Made by a program: the position numbers and the translations under genes. From JAMLIO01 sp031412575 (GTDB taxonomy: Bacteria; Bdellovibrionota; Bdellovibrionia; Bdellovibrionales; UBA1609): a stretch of DNA of 7,600 nt. Numbering within the stretch: position 1 is the stretch's first letter; each line of letters opens with the position of its first letter. A model generated the notes under the pieces. The model ran no database searches. It saw nothing but the letters and a program-made list of their open reading frames with translations, and was not told the DNA's origin. Location of the stretch: assembly GCA_031412575.1 (NCBI GenBank), contig JANODG010000251.1, positions 1 through 7,600 on the forward strand, in the 5' to 3' direction. Below, in pieces: positions 1 to 5,667 of the stretch.

Positions 1-1144
1 GCTGGGCAGGCATTCCAGAAATCCAGTTGGTCAAAATCATGTAATCTGGATTTGAAATAGGTCCACCCGGTGGCATGGTTCGAGCTGGCGCGGTAGTGAC
101 AGGATAATTTCTTAATCTATAAATGATTTTTGATTCAGCAATCAAAGCTGGAACGACAAGACCAGCGCTTACAAAATCCTGCTCACTCATTAGATCAAAA
201 CTCACTTGACCACCGCTGGCTGAATGGCAGCTAGCGCAGTTTGTGGCGAGTACGGCTTTAGCGGCTCTAAATCGTGCTTCCCCATCACTGATCACAACGC
301 ATGATTGAAATCTTGTGGTTGGAACTGCGGGTGTTAAAACGCCAGAGCTGGATTGGCAAGTGCTTGAGACTCGCGAAGCATCGCACTGAGCTTGAGTGCC
401 AGTTTGACGAGTGTAATAGACATACGGCGAGCCGGAGTCCATCGGTTGGCTTGTGTCTGGATGAACACAACGTTGCACGCAAGCCGTATAAAGAGGAATA
501 GATCCGGACCACTGGCCATTGGCCTGACATGATCGACTCAGTTGAGTTCCGCAAAGCGTAGGATGCGTCGCAGACTGAAGGGTGAATCCTGTCACAGTAG
601 CTCCAGCCATATTACCAGTGGGTACAGCGCGACCTACACCGTTAGTATAAGCACAAGTTTGGCCTTGAACCAAACAGGTGCGGTGGGCTGCAGGGGCTGG
701 CAAAAATGTACCCGTAGAGGCATTACAAGTACTTGTCACTTGAGCTGTGTCACAAGCGGCTTGAGAGTTTCCCTGATTTGTCGAAAACGAAATGTAAGTG
801 CTGCCCGGATTTACGGCTTGGTTATTTTCAGGATGCGAACATTGCTGACGACAACTTGGATAAAGAGTTTCTGATCGGGTCCATTGTCCACCCACGCAGT
901 TTTTTGTAACAAGCGCACCACAGGTCATAGGGGACACAACGGACTGGAACAGATATCCATTTTGGGTCGCACCATCTACGCACACAGGCGCAATAGGAGA
1001 ATTTCCATCAACCAGAGACGATAGCGAGTCTGAAGCCTCAAATCCAGAACAGTTTTGAAAAAGGACACTTAAAGCAAGTGAGAGAACTAGAAATGCGGAG
1101 GATTTAAAAATGTGTAATTTAAAAAGAGTTTGACCTGACTTCAT
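1..1144 (-). CDS. Cysteine-repeat lipoprotein with C-terminal cytochrome c domain (3' end outside window)
   Basis: The frame is open without a stop from an ATG at 1144-1142 to the window edge (381 codons seen). The weak purine-rich GGGTGGGA just upstream supports this start. Residues 1-31 form a lipoprotein signal peptide with a long hydrophobic run, ending in FQN before Cys32, the likely lipidated residue. Residues 55-282 contain 16 cysteines in four modules of four (see the two repeat entries). Residues 303-307 read CASCH, a CxxCH covalent haem site. Met357 in 'MPPGG' is a candidate distal haem ligand, and the following Trp374 region resembles the last helix of such domains, so the stop is probably close to the edge. 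Around the haem site the text resembles planctomycete-type cytochrome c domains. Inferred role: lipid-anchored electron-transfer or redox protein facing the periplasm or outside. Its G+C content looks higher than that of its neighbours. Cytochrome call strong; physiological role unknown. Confidence 0.87.
   Translation of the reverse strand, partial: MKSGQTLFKLHIFKSSAFLVLSLALSVLFQNCSGFEASDSLSSLVDGNSPIAPVCVDGATQNGYLFQSVVSPMTCGALVTKNCVGGQWTRSETLYPSCRQQCSHPENNQAVNPGSTYISFSTNQGNSQAACDTAQVTSTCNASTGTFLPAPAAHRTCLVQGQTCAYTNGVGRAVPTGNMAGATVTGFTLQSATHPTLCGTQLSRSCQANGQWSGSIPLYTACVQRCVHPDTSQPMDSGSPYVYYTRQTGTQAQCDASRVSSTCQSSSGVLTPAVPTTRFQSCVVISDGEARFRAAKAVLATNCASCHSASGGQVSFDLMSEQDFVSAGLVVPALIAESKIIYRLRNYPVTTAPARTMPPGGPISNPDYMILTNWISGMPAQ
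299..655 (-). repeat. Cys-rich double module 2 of the lipoprotein (residues 164-282)
   Basis: This is the second copy of the double module. Submodule A has Cys164, 198, 206 and 222 with GQW at 210-212. Submodule B has Cys226, 254, 263 and 282 and again opens C-x-HP. The spacing between the second and third cysteines (8 in A, 9 in B) is identical in both copies. The segment before Cys198 is longer than in copy 1. The regular four-per-module cysteines suggest disulfide-stapled extracellular domains. Confidence 0.8.
674..982 (-). repeat. Cys-rich double module 1 of the lipoprotein (residues 55-157)
   Basis: This is the first of two protein-level tandem copies. Submodule A has Cys55, 75, 83 and 98 and a GQW motif (residues 86-88). 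Submodule B has Cys102, 131, 140 and 157 and starts C-x-HP. A and B share the pattern C...G...C(G/D)xxxVxxxC...G...C. The copy is diverged at DNA level, so it is an old duplication and not a recombination-active repeat. Confidence 0.8.
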
Positions 1145-1179
1145 AATTCCCACCCTGGCCCAATCTCTCGAAACCATAA

Positions 1180-1209
1180 ATAGTATTTAATGACCTTAGA
1201 ATGTTTCGA
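1180..1209 (-). promoter_or_regulatory. Possible promoter of the cytochrome lipoprotein gene
   Basis: On the minus strand TCGAAA (1209-1204) and TACTAT (1185-1180) are 18 bp apart, each matching the sigma70 consensus at four of six positions. They lie about 35 bp before the start codon. In AT-rich DNA such matches arise by chance, so this is weak. Confidence 0.25.
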
Positions 1210-1467
1210 CATCCGCGGGATTAATCTTAAGAAATATCGTTATGATACCCGAAGCGGAATAGGTCGCTTTTGACAAGGATTGGAAAGAAAAAGCTTTTCT
1301 CATATTTAAACAAATAATGGCAATGACCGGTTGATACGCCTATAAATGACTTTTATGTAAAAAAGATCAACAGGCCGATGCCGGTCTATTTCATCGCAAT
1401 CCATGCAAAAGCTGGCACAGCCAATGCTAATACATTTCTGTATTATCAAACGAATCAATTTTTGGGT

Positions 1468-1472
1468 AAGGG
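1468..1472 (+). promoter_or_regulatory. Ribosome binding site that fixes the start at 1480
   Basis: AAGGG lies 7 nt before the ATG at 1480. The in-frame ATG at 1378 has no comparable site, which favours the downstream start that opens directly into a signal peptide. Confidence 0.6.
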
Positions 1473-1479
1473 TAAGAAT

Positions 1480-2049
1480 ATGAAGTTCAAAACTATTTTA
1501 TTTATGACTTTGCTTTTAAGCACGCTATCTAAGGCCCAAGACATATCAATTTTTGATGTGAGTAAAGAAGTTTATATGTTCGTTAAAGAACAAAAAGGTG
1601 TGTTTACTGATAGTAAAGGTCAAGAGGTTGATGAAAACACAAAGCTAAGTCTTTGCAGGATTTCTTTCTATAATGAAGACGACGGCGCACTTCAGCTTCT
1701 TGTAAACATTGAAGATGCAAGTCGAAAGATTTTAATAAAAAGATTTGGTTTATATTTAATTCCAGGCACACCATTTCCACTTAGACCTGGAACAATTCAC
1801 TATGATGTCTCTGAAATGCATTTCAAGCCTGGACTCAGTTTAAATCAAGCCATTTTTGATGGCGAAAAAATTGAACTCTACAGGGGTGAACTTAATGATA
1901 AATCCGCAGATTCTCACAGCATAAGCACAATAATTACTGATGAACACTTAAATATCCAAAAGTACATCTTTAAGTTTTTCCAAAGAAATGAACACGGTGA
2001 AATCGAAGAAATAAATTCATACACTTGTGAAGCGACACCCTTGTCGTGA
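1480..2049 (+). CDS. Small exported protein of unknown family
   Basis: I do not recognise this family. The product is 189 residues from the ATG at 1480; the same frame could begin at 1378, adding 34 residues. The 1480 start is preferred because it directly opens a classical signal peptide: MKFK, a hydrophobic core to about residue 16, then a plausible cleavage after SKA (residue 19). An AAGGG site also sits 7 nt upstream. The mature part is mixed alpha/beta in character with no membrane segment. It holds two cysteines (59 and 183), which could form one disulfide after export. The gene stands alone, divergent from the cytochrome lipoprotein and ending 11 bp from the convergent kinase stop. A weak dyad CGACA/TGTCG covers its stop codon. 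Location is inferred to be periplasm or outside; function unknown. Confidence 0.75.
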   Translation: MKFKTILFMTLLLSTLSKAQDISIFDVSKEVYMFVKEQKGVFTDSKGQEVDENTKLSLCRISFYNEDDGALQLLVNIEDASRKILIKRFGLYLIPGTPFPLRPGTIHYDVSEMHFKPGLSLNQAIFDGEKIELYRGELNDKSADSHSISTIITDEHLNIQKYIFKFFQRNEHGEIEEINSYTCEATPLS

Positions 2050-2060
2050 TTTGGACAACT

Positions 2061-3569
2061 CTAGGCACTTTTCTTAACTTGCTCTAACTTAGGGAACCTA
2101 AGTTCGAAACAAGTATTGGGTGAATCAGCGACAATGTTGATAGTTGCCTTATGTTGATCAAGAATTTTCTTGGTGATCGATAAACCTAAACCAGTACCTT
2201 CACCCATTTTCTTAGTAGTAAAAAACGGGGAAAATATTTTGCTATGAAGGTTTTTAGCAATTCCTTGGCCCGAATCTGTTATCCGAACAACAACGGAATT
2301 TTTATCTTCAAAAACGGAGGCCTTTACCCATTTTTCTTCATTATTCTTTACGGCATCAATGGCATTATTAATAAGATTCACAAAGACCTGTTCAATTTCA
2401 ATTTCATCACAAAGCACTTGAGTGTCAGTCCTATATTCGGCTGTAATTGGCGTGTCATTAATTTTTGATTTCGTCTCTGTTAATATAAGACTTTCTTTTA
2501 GAATATTGTTTAGGGAACTGGGTGCATAATTGGATTTATCGTCAATATATGAAACTCTTTTTAGGCTGCTAATAATTCGTGAGATTCGATGGCAAGATTT
2601 ATAGATCGTTTCAACTTTCTTTTTCAATAGCTCTGGGCTGTCTTTTAACTTAAGAATTAAATCAGCCGAACCTTGGATGACGGCTAGCGGATTATTAATT
2701 TCGTGGGCTATACCAGCAGAAACTTCCCCAAGCGTTATAAGCCTTGCTGAGTTTAGAAGGCTTTGCTCTGAAGCTTTTTTGTCAGTGATATCAAATCGAA
2801 TGGCCAAGTACTGAGACTCACCCTTTTGGCCTATCGACTGAGTAATCGTGGTGTCAACCCAATAGAGCGAGCCATCTTTTCTTCGATTGCAAATTTCTGC
2901 ATGCCAGGTTTTGCCAGCTGATATTGTTTTCCACATCTGTTGAAAGAATTCAGGAGGATGAAATCCTGAATTTAAAATTCTATGATTTTGGCCAATGATT
3001 TCTTTCAAACTATATCCAGAAATATTGCAGAAAAGTTCGTTCGCAAAATTAATTGTTCCTTTCTGATCGGTAATTGCAACAATTGCAGATTTATTTAAAC
3101 CTAAGGCAAGTTGTTCTAATTCTCTGTTTTTAACTTCTAAATTTTGTTCCAACTTCTTAAGACCTGATAAATCCTCTATGACGGACCAAATAAATTTCTC
3201 GCCACTTTTTTCAATAATAAATCCATTAAGCCTCACCGGAACTAATGAGCCATCTTTTTTGATAAATTCTTTTTCATAAGGACCATACCGTCCAGTAGAC
3301 GATAGTCTTGCCAACTGCAGCTTATCTTGTTCGTCATATATTCTGTGGGTCAAATTCCGATACGTAAGCCCTGAAATACAATCCTGTCGATTATATCCAA
3401 TGATTTTACAAAGCGCTGGATTTGAATCCACCCAAGTGCCGTCCATTCGACAAATATTCAGCCCAAGAGAAGCATTTTCAAAAAAGAGTTGAAATAAGTC
3501 TCCCTGACTTCCGAACTCAATGTCGTCTGAAATTCTTACTTTAGGATTTGAGTCTTTTCCTTTACTCAC
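2061..3569 (-). CDS. Soluble sensor histidine kinase with two PAS domains
   Basis: The 502-residue protein has no membrane segment or signal peptide, so it senses in the cytoplasm. Domains in order: PAS1 (about 25-137), a short coiled linker (138-156), PAS2 with PAC (about 157-268), HisKA dimerisation helices (about 275-340) and an HATPase_c domain (about 385-495). The phosphoacceptor is His289 in the H-box 'AHEINNPLA'. The ATP site is intact: N-box with Asn398/Asn402, G1 DSGQG (432-436), F-box FSPFF (446-450) and G2 GEGTGLGL (456-463). The H-box is of the NtrB-like class, whose partners are often NtrC-like regulators. No response regulator lies in the window, so the kinase looks orphan. It starts with GTG at 3569-3567, supported by GGAGAT 7 nt upstream. 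It is divergent from the BLUF photoreceptor gene. PAS2 resembles the flavin-type PAS of NifL (see findings). The ligand is not provable from sequence. Confidence 0.93.
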   Translation of the reverse strand: MSKGKDSNPKVRISDDIEFGSQGDLFQLFFENASLGLNICRMDGTWVDSNPALCKIIGYNRQDCISGLTYRNLTHRIYDEQDKLQLARLSSTGRYGPYEKEFIKKDGSLVPVRLNGFIIEKSGEKFIWSVIEDLSGLKKLEQNLEVKNRELEQLALGLNKSAIVAITDQKGTINFANELFCNISGYSLKEIIGQNHRILNSGFHPPEFFQQMWKTISAGKTWHAEICNRRKDGSLYWVDTTITQSIGQKGESQYLAIRFDITDKKASEQSLLNSARLITLGEVSAGIAHEINNPLAVIQGSADLILKLKDSPELLKKKVETIYKSCHRISRIISSLKRVSYIDDKSNYAPSSLNNILKESLILTETKSKINDTPITAEYRTDTQVLCDEIEIEQVFVNLINNAIDAVKNNEEKWVKASVFEDKNSVVVRITDSGQGIAKNLHSKIFSPFFTTKKMGEGTGLGLSITKKILDQHKATINIVADSPNTCFELRFPKLEQVKKSA

Positions 3570-3576
3570 TATAAAT

Positions 3577-3603
3577 ATCTCCAGACTTTAAGCTTAACAG
3601 TCT
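3577..3603 (-). promoter_or_regulatory. Kinase Shine-Dalgarno with adjoining palindrome
   Basis: GGAGAT (3582-3577) lies 7 nt before the GTG start and confirms it. Directly upstream is a dyad in which AGACT/AGTCT (3583-3587, 3599-3603) flank the perfect 10-bp palindrome TTAAGCTTAA (3588-3597). It could be an operator or an mRNA hairpin abutting the ribosome site. The dyad is seen; any function is inferred. Confidence 0.5.
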
Positions 3604-3664
3604 TAATAATGCAGAGTAAGGCCAGTTTAAAATTTACGCCAATAATGATTTATCTTCATGCCTT

Positions 3665-3686
3665 AAAGCCAGTTATCCCAGGCTTT
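3665..3686. repeat. Dyad in the kinase/BLUF divergent region
   Basis: AAAGCC (3665-3670) and GGCTTT (3681-3686) form a 6-bp perfect dyad with a 10-nt centre. It lies about midway between the divergent starts. An operator half-site pair is possible. A terminator is unlikely because no gene leads into it from either side. Confidence 0.35.
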
Positions 3687-3712
3687 GTTTGATCGCGTTA
3701 TTAAGAAGTAAT

Positions 3713-3732
3713 CCTAGATAAACGGCCTAGAT
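3713..3732 (+). repeat. Direct repeat CCTAGAT upstream of the BLUF gene
   Basis: Two copies of CCTAGAT (3713-3719 and 3726-3732) repeat with a 13-bp period, ending 18 bp before the BLUF start. The position suits a binding site near the promoter, but a 7-bp repeat may be chance. Confidence 0.3.
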
Positions 3733-3750
3733 TTGAGATAGTCTATTTGT

Positions 3751-4185
3751 ATGTCTGAAAAAATTTTCCAACTTGTCTACCGAAGTATGGCTGTAAATTC
3801 ATTTCAGGATTCTGAATGCGAAGGCATTCTTGAGAATTCCTGCAAAAAAAACATAACAAAAGAACTCACAGGATTATTGATTTACCGCAGCCGAAGCTTC
3901 CTTCAGTTACTTGAAGGCCCAGAGCAAAAAGTTCGCGAACTCTATTCACGAATTGAAATGGATTCAAGACACCAATTTATTGTTACCCTACTTGAATGTA
4001 AATCTGATGAACGACTTTATCCGAATTGGTCCATGGCGTTTGTAGATGAATCAAAAGTAAGAGGCTCAATTGTTAAGGTTTTCGATTTGCTTGATGATGT
4101 GACTAAAGGAAACCAGGATAATGCCGAGATGATTCTTCCTGTTCTAAAAAAATTTAAGGGCGCGGTTGCTGAAGTTAAATCGTGA
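3751..4185 (+). CDS. Stand-alone BLUF blue-light (FAD) photoreceptor
   Basis: The 144-residue protein is a BLUF domain (about 4-97) followed by a short helical tail, the usual length of single-domain BLUF proteins. The flavin-site residues are all present with family spacing: Tyr10 in 'LVYRS', Asn34, Gln52 in 'FLQLLEG', Trp93 and Met95 in 'NWSMAF'. The spacings Tyr-Asn 24, Tyr-Gln 42 and Gln-Trp 41 match those known for AppA (Tyr21, Asn45, Gln63, Trp104), so a normal photocycle is likely. There is no signal peptide or output domain, so it should act in the cytoplasm by protein-protein contact. It is divergent from the PAS histidine kinase 181 bp away, a natural candidate partner by position only. 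No good Shine-Dalgarno precedes the ATG; a poor -10-like TAGTCT at 3739-3744 would make the mRNA nearly leaderless. The last 42 bp overlap the opposite-strand HExxH gene. Confidence 0.93.
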   Translation: MSEKIFQLVYRSMAVNSFQDSECEGILENSCKKNITKELTGLLIYRSRSFLQLLEGPEQKVRELYSRIEMDSRHQFIVTLLECKSDERLYPNWSMAFVDESKVRGSIVKVFDLLDDVTKGNQDNAEMILPVLKKFKGAVAEVKS

Positions 4186-5082
4186 GATCGAGGTTTGGAA
4201 CTTTGGTGGTGGCAAACTCCATGGATTTTCTTTAATGTATCTGTCAACAATGTCTGGGGATTTCACATAGCTTTCAATCATAAACACCCTAAAGGAGTCT
4301 TCACCGATTACTAATGCTGGGAAAAAATCGATATCCAAATCATTTAAAGTTGATATCAATTCGCGCAGTTCATATGCAACCTGAGCTTCATTGAATAGCG
4401 CTCTATGTTCTTCCGTTAATATTTTTTTTAACTTTAAGTCTTGAGTGAGTACACCGTTTAAATGTCCGTTATCATCTAGGGCATGGGTCAATTCGTGCGC
4501 AAGCGTAGGCACCATAGCTAACAGTTTAAATCTTGGGGATAGCCTTATCATTCTCAAATGATCACCTGAATACTCACCAACTCTATTAAAGTCTTTAAGG
4601 GCGCAATTAATATTCAATGGCCATTCGACTTGCAGCTGATTCGGTGCCCAAATCTGAGGTTGTCCCCGCATAAGTGGTAAGACCAAAGATATAAGTGATC
4701 TTCCTTTTTCCGTTAAGCTCAGAAGATAAAAAAGTTTTTCGCTTGAGTGATCCAAAGATTTAAATCCGTAAGGCGGTTTGTTTAAAGCGGGGTTCATTTT
4801 GGCATATTCTGAAATTTCAATATCTAAATCAACATCGCCGTCTTCTTCTGCTAGTCGTATAATTGATGTTAAGTGCGCACGCAAAGCACCATCAAAATTA
4901 TCGTCCAATTTAAAAAGTTGTTCCGTCCAAAAATCGATCACTAATTTTTTTAATTCAGGTTGAATGTAGAATAATTTTGTAGAAACGATATTTGCGGAAG
5001 ATAGAAATTCATTGCAAGTGCCACTTTCAGACTTAGCGCTAATCATAGTAAATGTAATTAAAAAAACTATAATCCACTTCAT
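4144..5082 (-). CDS. Exported HExxH protein, probable zinc metallopeptidase
   Basis: The 312-residue product starts with a signal peptide (MKWIIVFLITFTMISA, cleavage near residue 16-18) and is inferred to be periplasmic or secreted. Residues 193-204 read TLAHELTHALDD, with the zinc-binding HExxH at 196-200 (His196, Glu197, His200). Glu232 in 'NEAQVAYE', or Glu237, could be the third ligand of a gluzincin-type site. The N-terminal 150 residues have no motif I know. Cys23 and Cys160 could pair after export. I cannot place it in a named peptidase family; alternatives are a non-proteolytic metal protein or an inactive relative. The start is ATG at 5082-5080 without a clear Shine-Dalgarno, and a sigma70-like promoter ends just before it, suggesting a very short leader. 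The 3' end overlaps the convergent BLUF gene by 42 bp. It is co-directional with the upstream SDR/DUF2141 genes but likely has its own promoter. Confidence 0.82.
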   Translation of the reverse strand: MKWIIVFLITFTMISAKSESGTCNEFLSSANIVSTKLFYIQPELKKLVIDFWTEQLFKLDDNFDGALRAHLTSIIRLAEEDGDVDLDIEISEYAKMNPALNKPPYGFKSLDHSSEKLFYLLSLTEKGRSLISLVLPLMRGQPQIWAPNQLQVEWPLNINCALKDFNRVGEYSGDHLRMIRLSPRFKLLAMVPTLAHELTHALDDNGHLNGVLTQDLKLKKILTEEHRALFNEAQVAYELRELISTLNDLDIDFFPALVIGEDSFRVFMIESYVKSPDIVDRYIKENPWSLPPPKFQTSISRFNFSNRALKFF

Positions 5083-5091
5083 ATCACAACT

Positions 5092-5119
5092 TTGATAGCA
5101 GCTTTAAAGTCGTTTTCAA
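5092..5119 (-). promoter_or_regulatory. Probable promoter of the HExxH gene (near-leaderless)
   Basis: On the minus strand TTGAAA (5119-5114, five of six matches) and TATCAA (5097-5092, four of six) are 16 bp apart. Transcription would start near 5085, only about 3 nt before the ATG, which fits the lack of a Shine-Dalgarno site there. Confidence 0.4.
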
Positions 5120-5175
5120 TCTAGTTTGTGAATATTACAGCGCGTAGATAAACTGAATTTAAATTATCCTACGAA

Positions 5176-5667
5176 TCACAGGTAAACGAAGTTTACTACG
5201 ATTTCTTCATCCTTTGATATCGTAAGAACAGCGTCCTTGAAGCTTGGTGGTCCAAAGCTGCCTTTGGCGTCCCTTGAAACAGCAAGTCCCTCTCTGGGAA
5301 TACCTATCCAGTTTGTGTCCATTTCGCCGCTGTTATTTTCGTCGTGGACAGCAGACACTGCATAATTGCCTTTCGGTAAATTTAAAAATTGGACTTTAGG
5401 TAATATCCCGGTTTCAATCTTTACAACTTGACTTAACAATGCAGATTTTGCTTTGTCGGGAAATCCCTTCTTTGAAGAGTAAACTCTAATTAAAATTTTA
5501 CCTTCGCTATTTCTTAAACCTTTAAAATTTACCGTAAGCTTTACAAGTTCACTTGTAACTGCATCTTTTGTTTCATCGGCATATGAAATCATTGAACAGA
5601 ATATAAAAGTGATTAGAAAAAAAAAGGAAACCAATTGGTTTAAAAAAATCCCGGTCTTTGATTTCAT
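5176..5667 (-). CDS. Exported DUF2141 family protein
   Basis: The 163-residue protein has a signal peptide with a strongly hydrophobic core (about 12-27) and a good cleavage site after SYA (residue 30). The mature part matches the DUF2141 pattern: an early 'LTVNFKGLRNSEGKILIRVY' strand pair (44-63), 'GFPD' at 68-71, 'LPKGNYAVSAVHDENNSG' (97-114) and 'GSFGPPSF' (136-143). This predicts a small all-beta secreted domain. The segment Asp109 to Asp117 (DENNSGEMD) looks like a calcium-binding loop, an inference from spacing. The biochemical role of the family is not established as far as I know. Its ATG overlaps the SDR stop in ATGA, so it is translationally coupled to the SDR gene and must be on the same mRNA. 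A perfect 6-bp dyad GTAAAC/GTTTAC (5182-5196) covers its last codons but lacks a T-tract. Confidence 0.85.
   Translation of the reverse strand: MKSKTGIFLNQLVSFFFLITFIFCSMISYADETKDAVTSELVKLTVNFKGLRNSEGKILIRVYSSKKGFPDKAKSALLSQVVKIETGILPKVQFLNLPKGNYAVSAVHDENNSGEMDTNWIGIPREGLAVSRDAKGSFGPPSFKDAVLTISKDEEIVVNFVYL

Larger units (their letters stand above)
1145..1479. other. Intergenic region with nested dyad, no gene seen
   Basis: These 335 bp separate the divergent lipoprotein gene and the small exported protein. An open frame from an ATG at 1378 runs into the 1480 gene, but its first 34 residues do not look like a signal peptide, so I treat it as leader. Visible elements are a short stem AAGCG/CGCTT (1252-1256, 1265-1269), a TTGACA at 1270-1275 with no convincing -10 at normal spacing, and a TATAAA at 1341-1346 (best -35 ATGGCA at 1317-1322, 18 bp spacing, weak). 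A nested dyad spans 1325-1386. No RNA gene was recognised. Confidence 0.5.

Noticed and set aside
285..874. Several open frames on both strands (285-554, 301-501, 334-519, 542-874) as separate genes
   Set aside because: All lie inside the continuous lipoprotein frame, which has a start, lipobox, repeats and haem motif. They are out-of-frame shadows with no ribosome sites or motifs.
1..1144. A broken or frameshifted lipoprotein gene
   Set aside because: Reading the minus strand from 1144 gives 381 codons without a stop, and the repeat pattern stays in register, so the gene is intact and only cut by the window edge.
1251..1272. Hairpin AAGCG/CGCTT with trailing T's as a terminator
   Set aside because: The T's follow on the plus strand, but no plus-strand gene ends before it.
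1378..1479. N-terminal extension of the exported protein from the ATG at 1378
   Set aside because: The extra 34 residues would place the signal peptide internally, and no ribosome site precedes 1378. The 1480 start has both.
2033..2046. Dyad CGACA/TGTCG at the stop of the 1480 gene as a terminator
   Set aside because: The 5-bp stem is not followed by a T-tract on either strand, and it overlaps the stop codon.
2244..2468. Plus-strand frame inside the kinase gene
   Set aside because: It is a shadow of the conserved HATPase region; the product is low in complexity and has no motif.
5182..5196. Perfect GTAAAC/GTTTAC hairpin as the terminator of the SDR-DUF2141 operon
   Set aside because: It is A/T-rich, lies within the last codons (Val-Asn-Phe-Val-Tyr) and has no T-tract after it. 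The 3-nt loop makes it a neat palindrome, but chance in coding sequence is enough.
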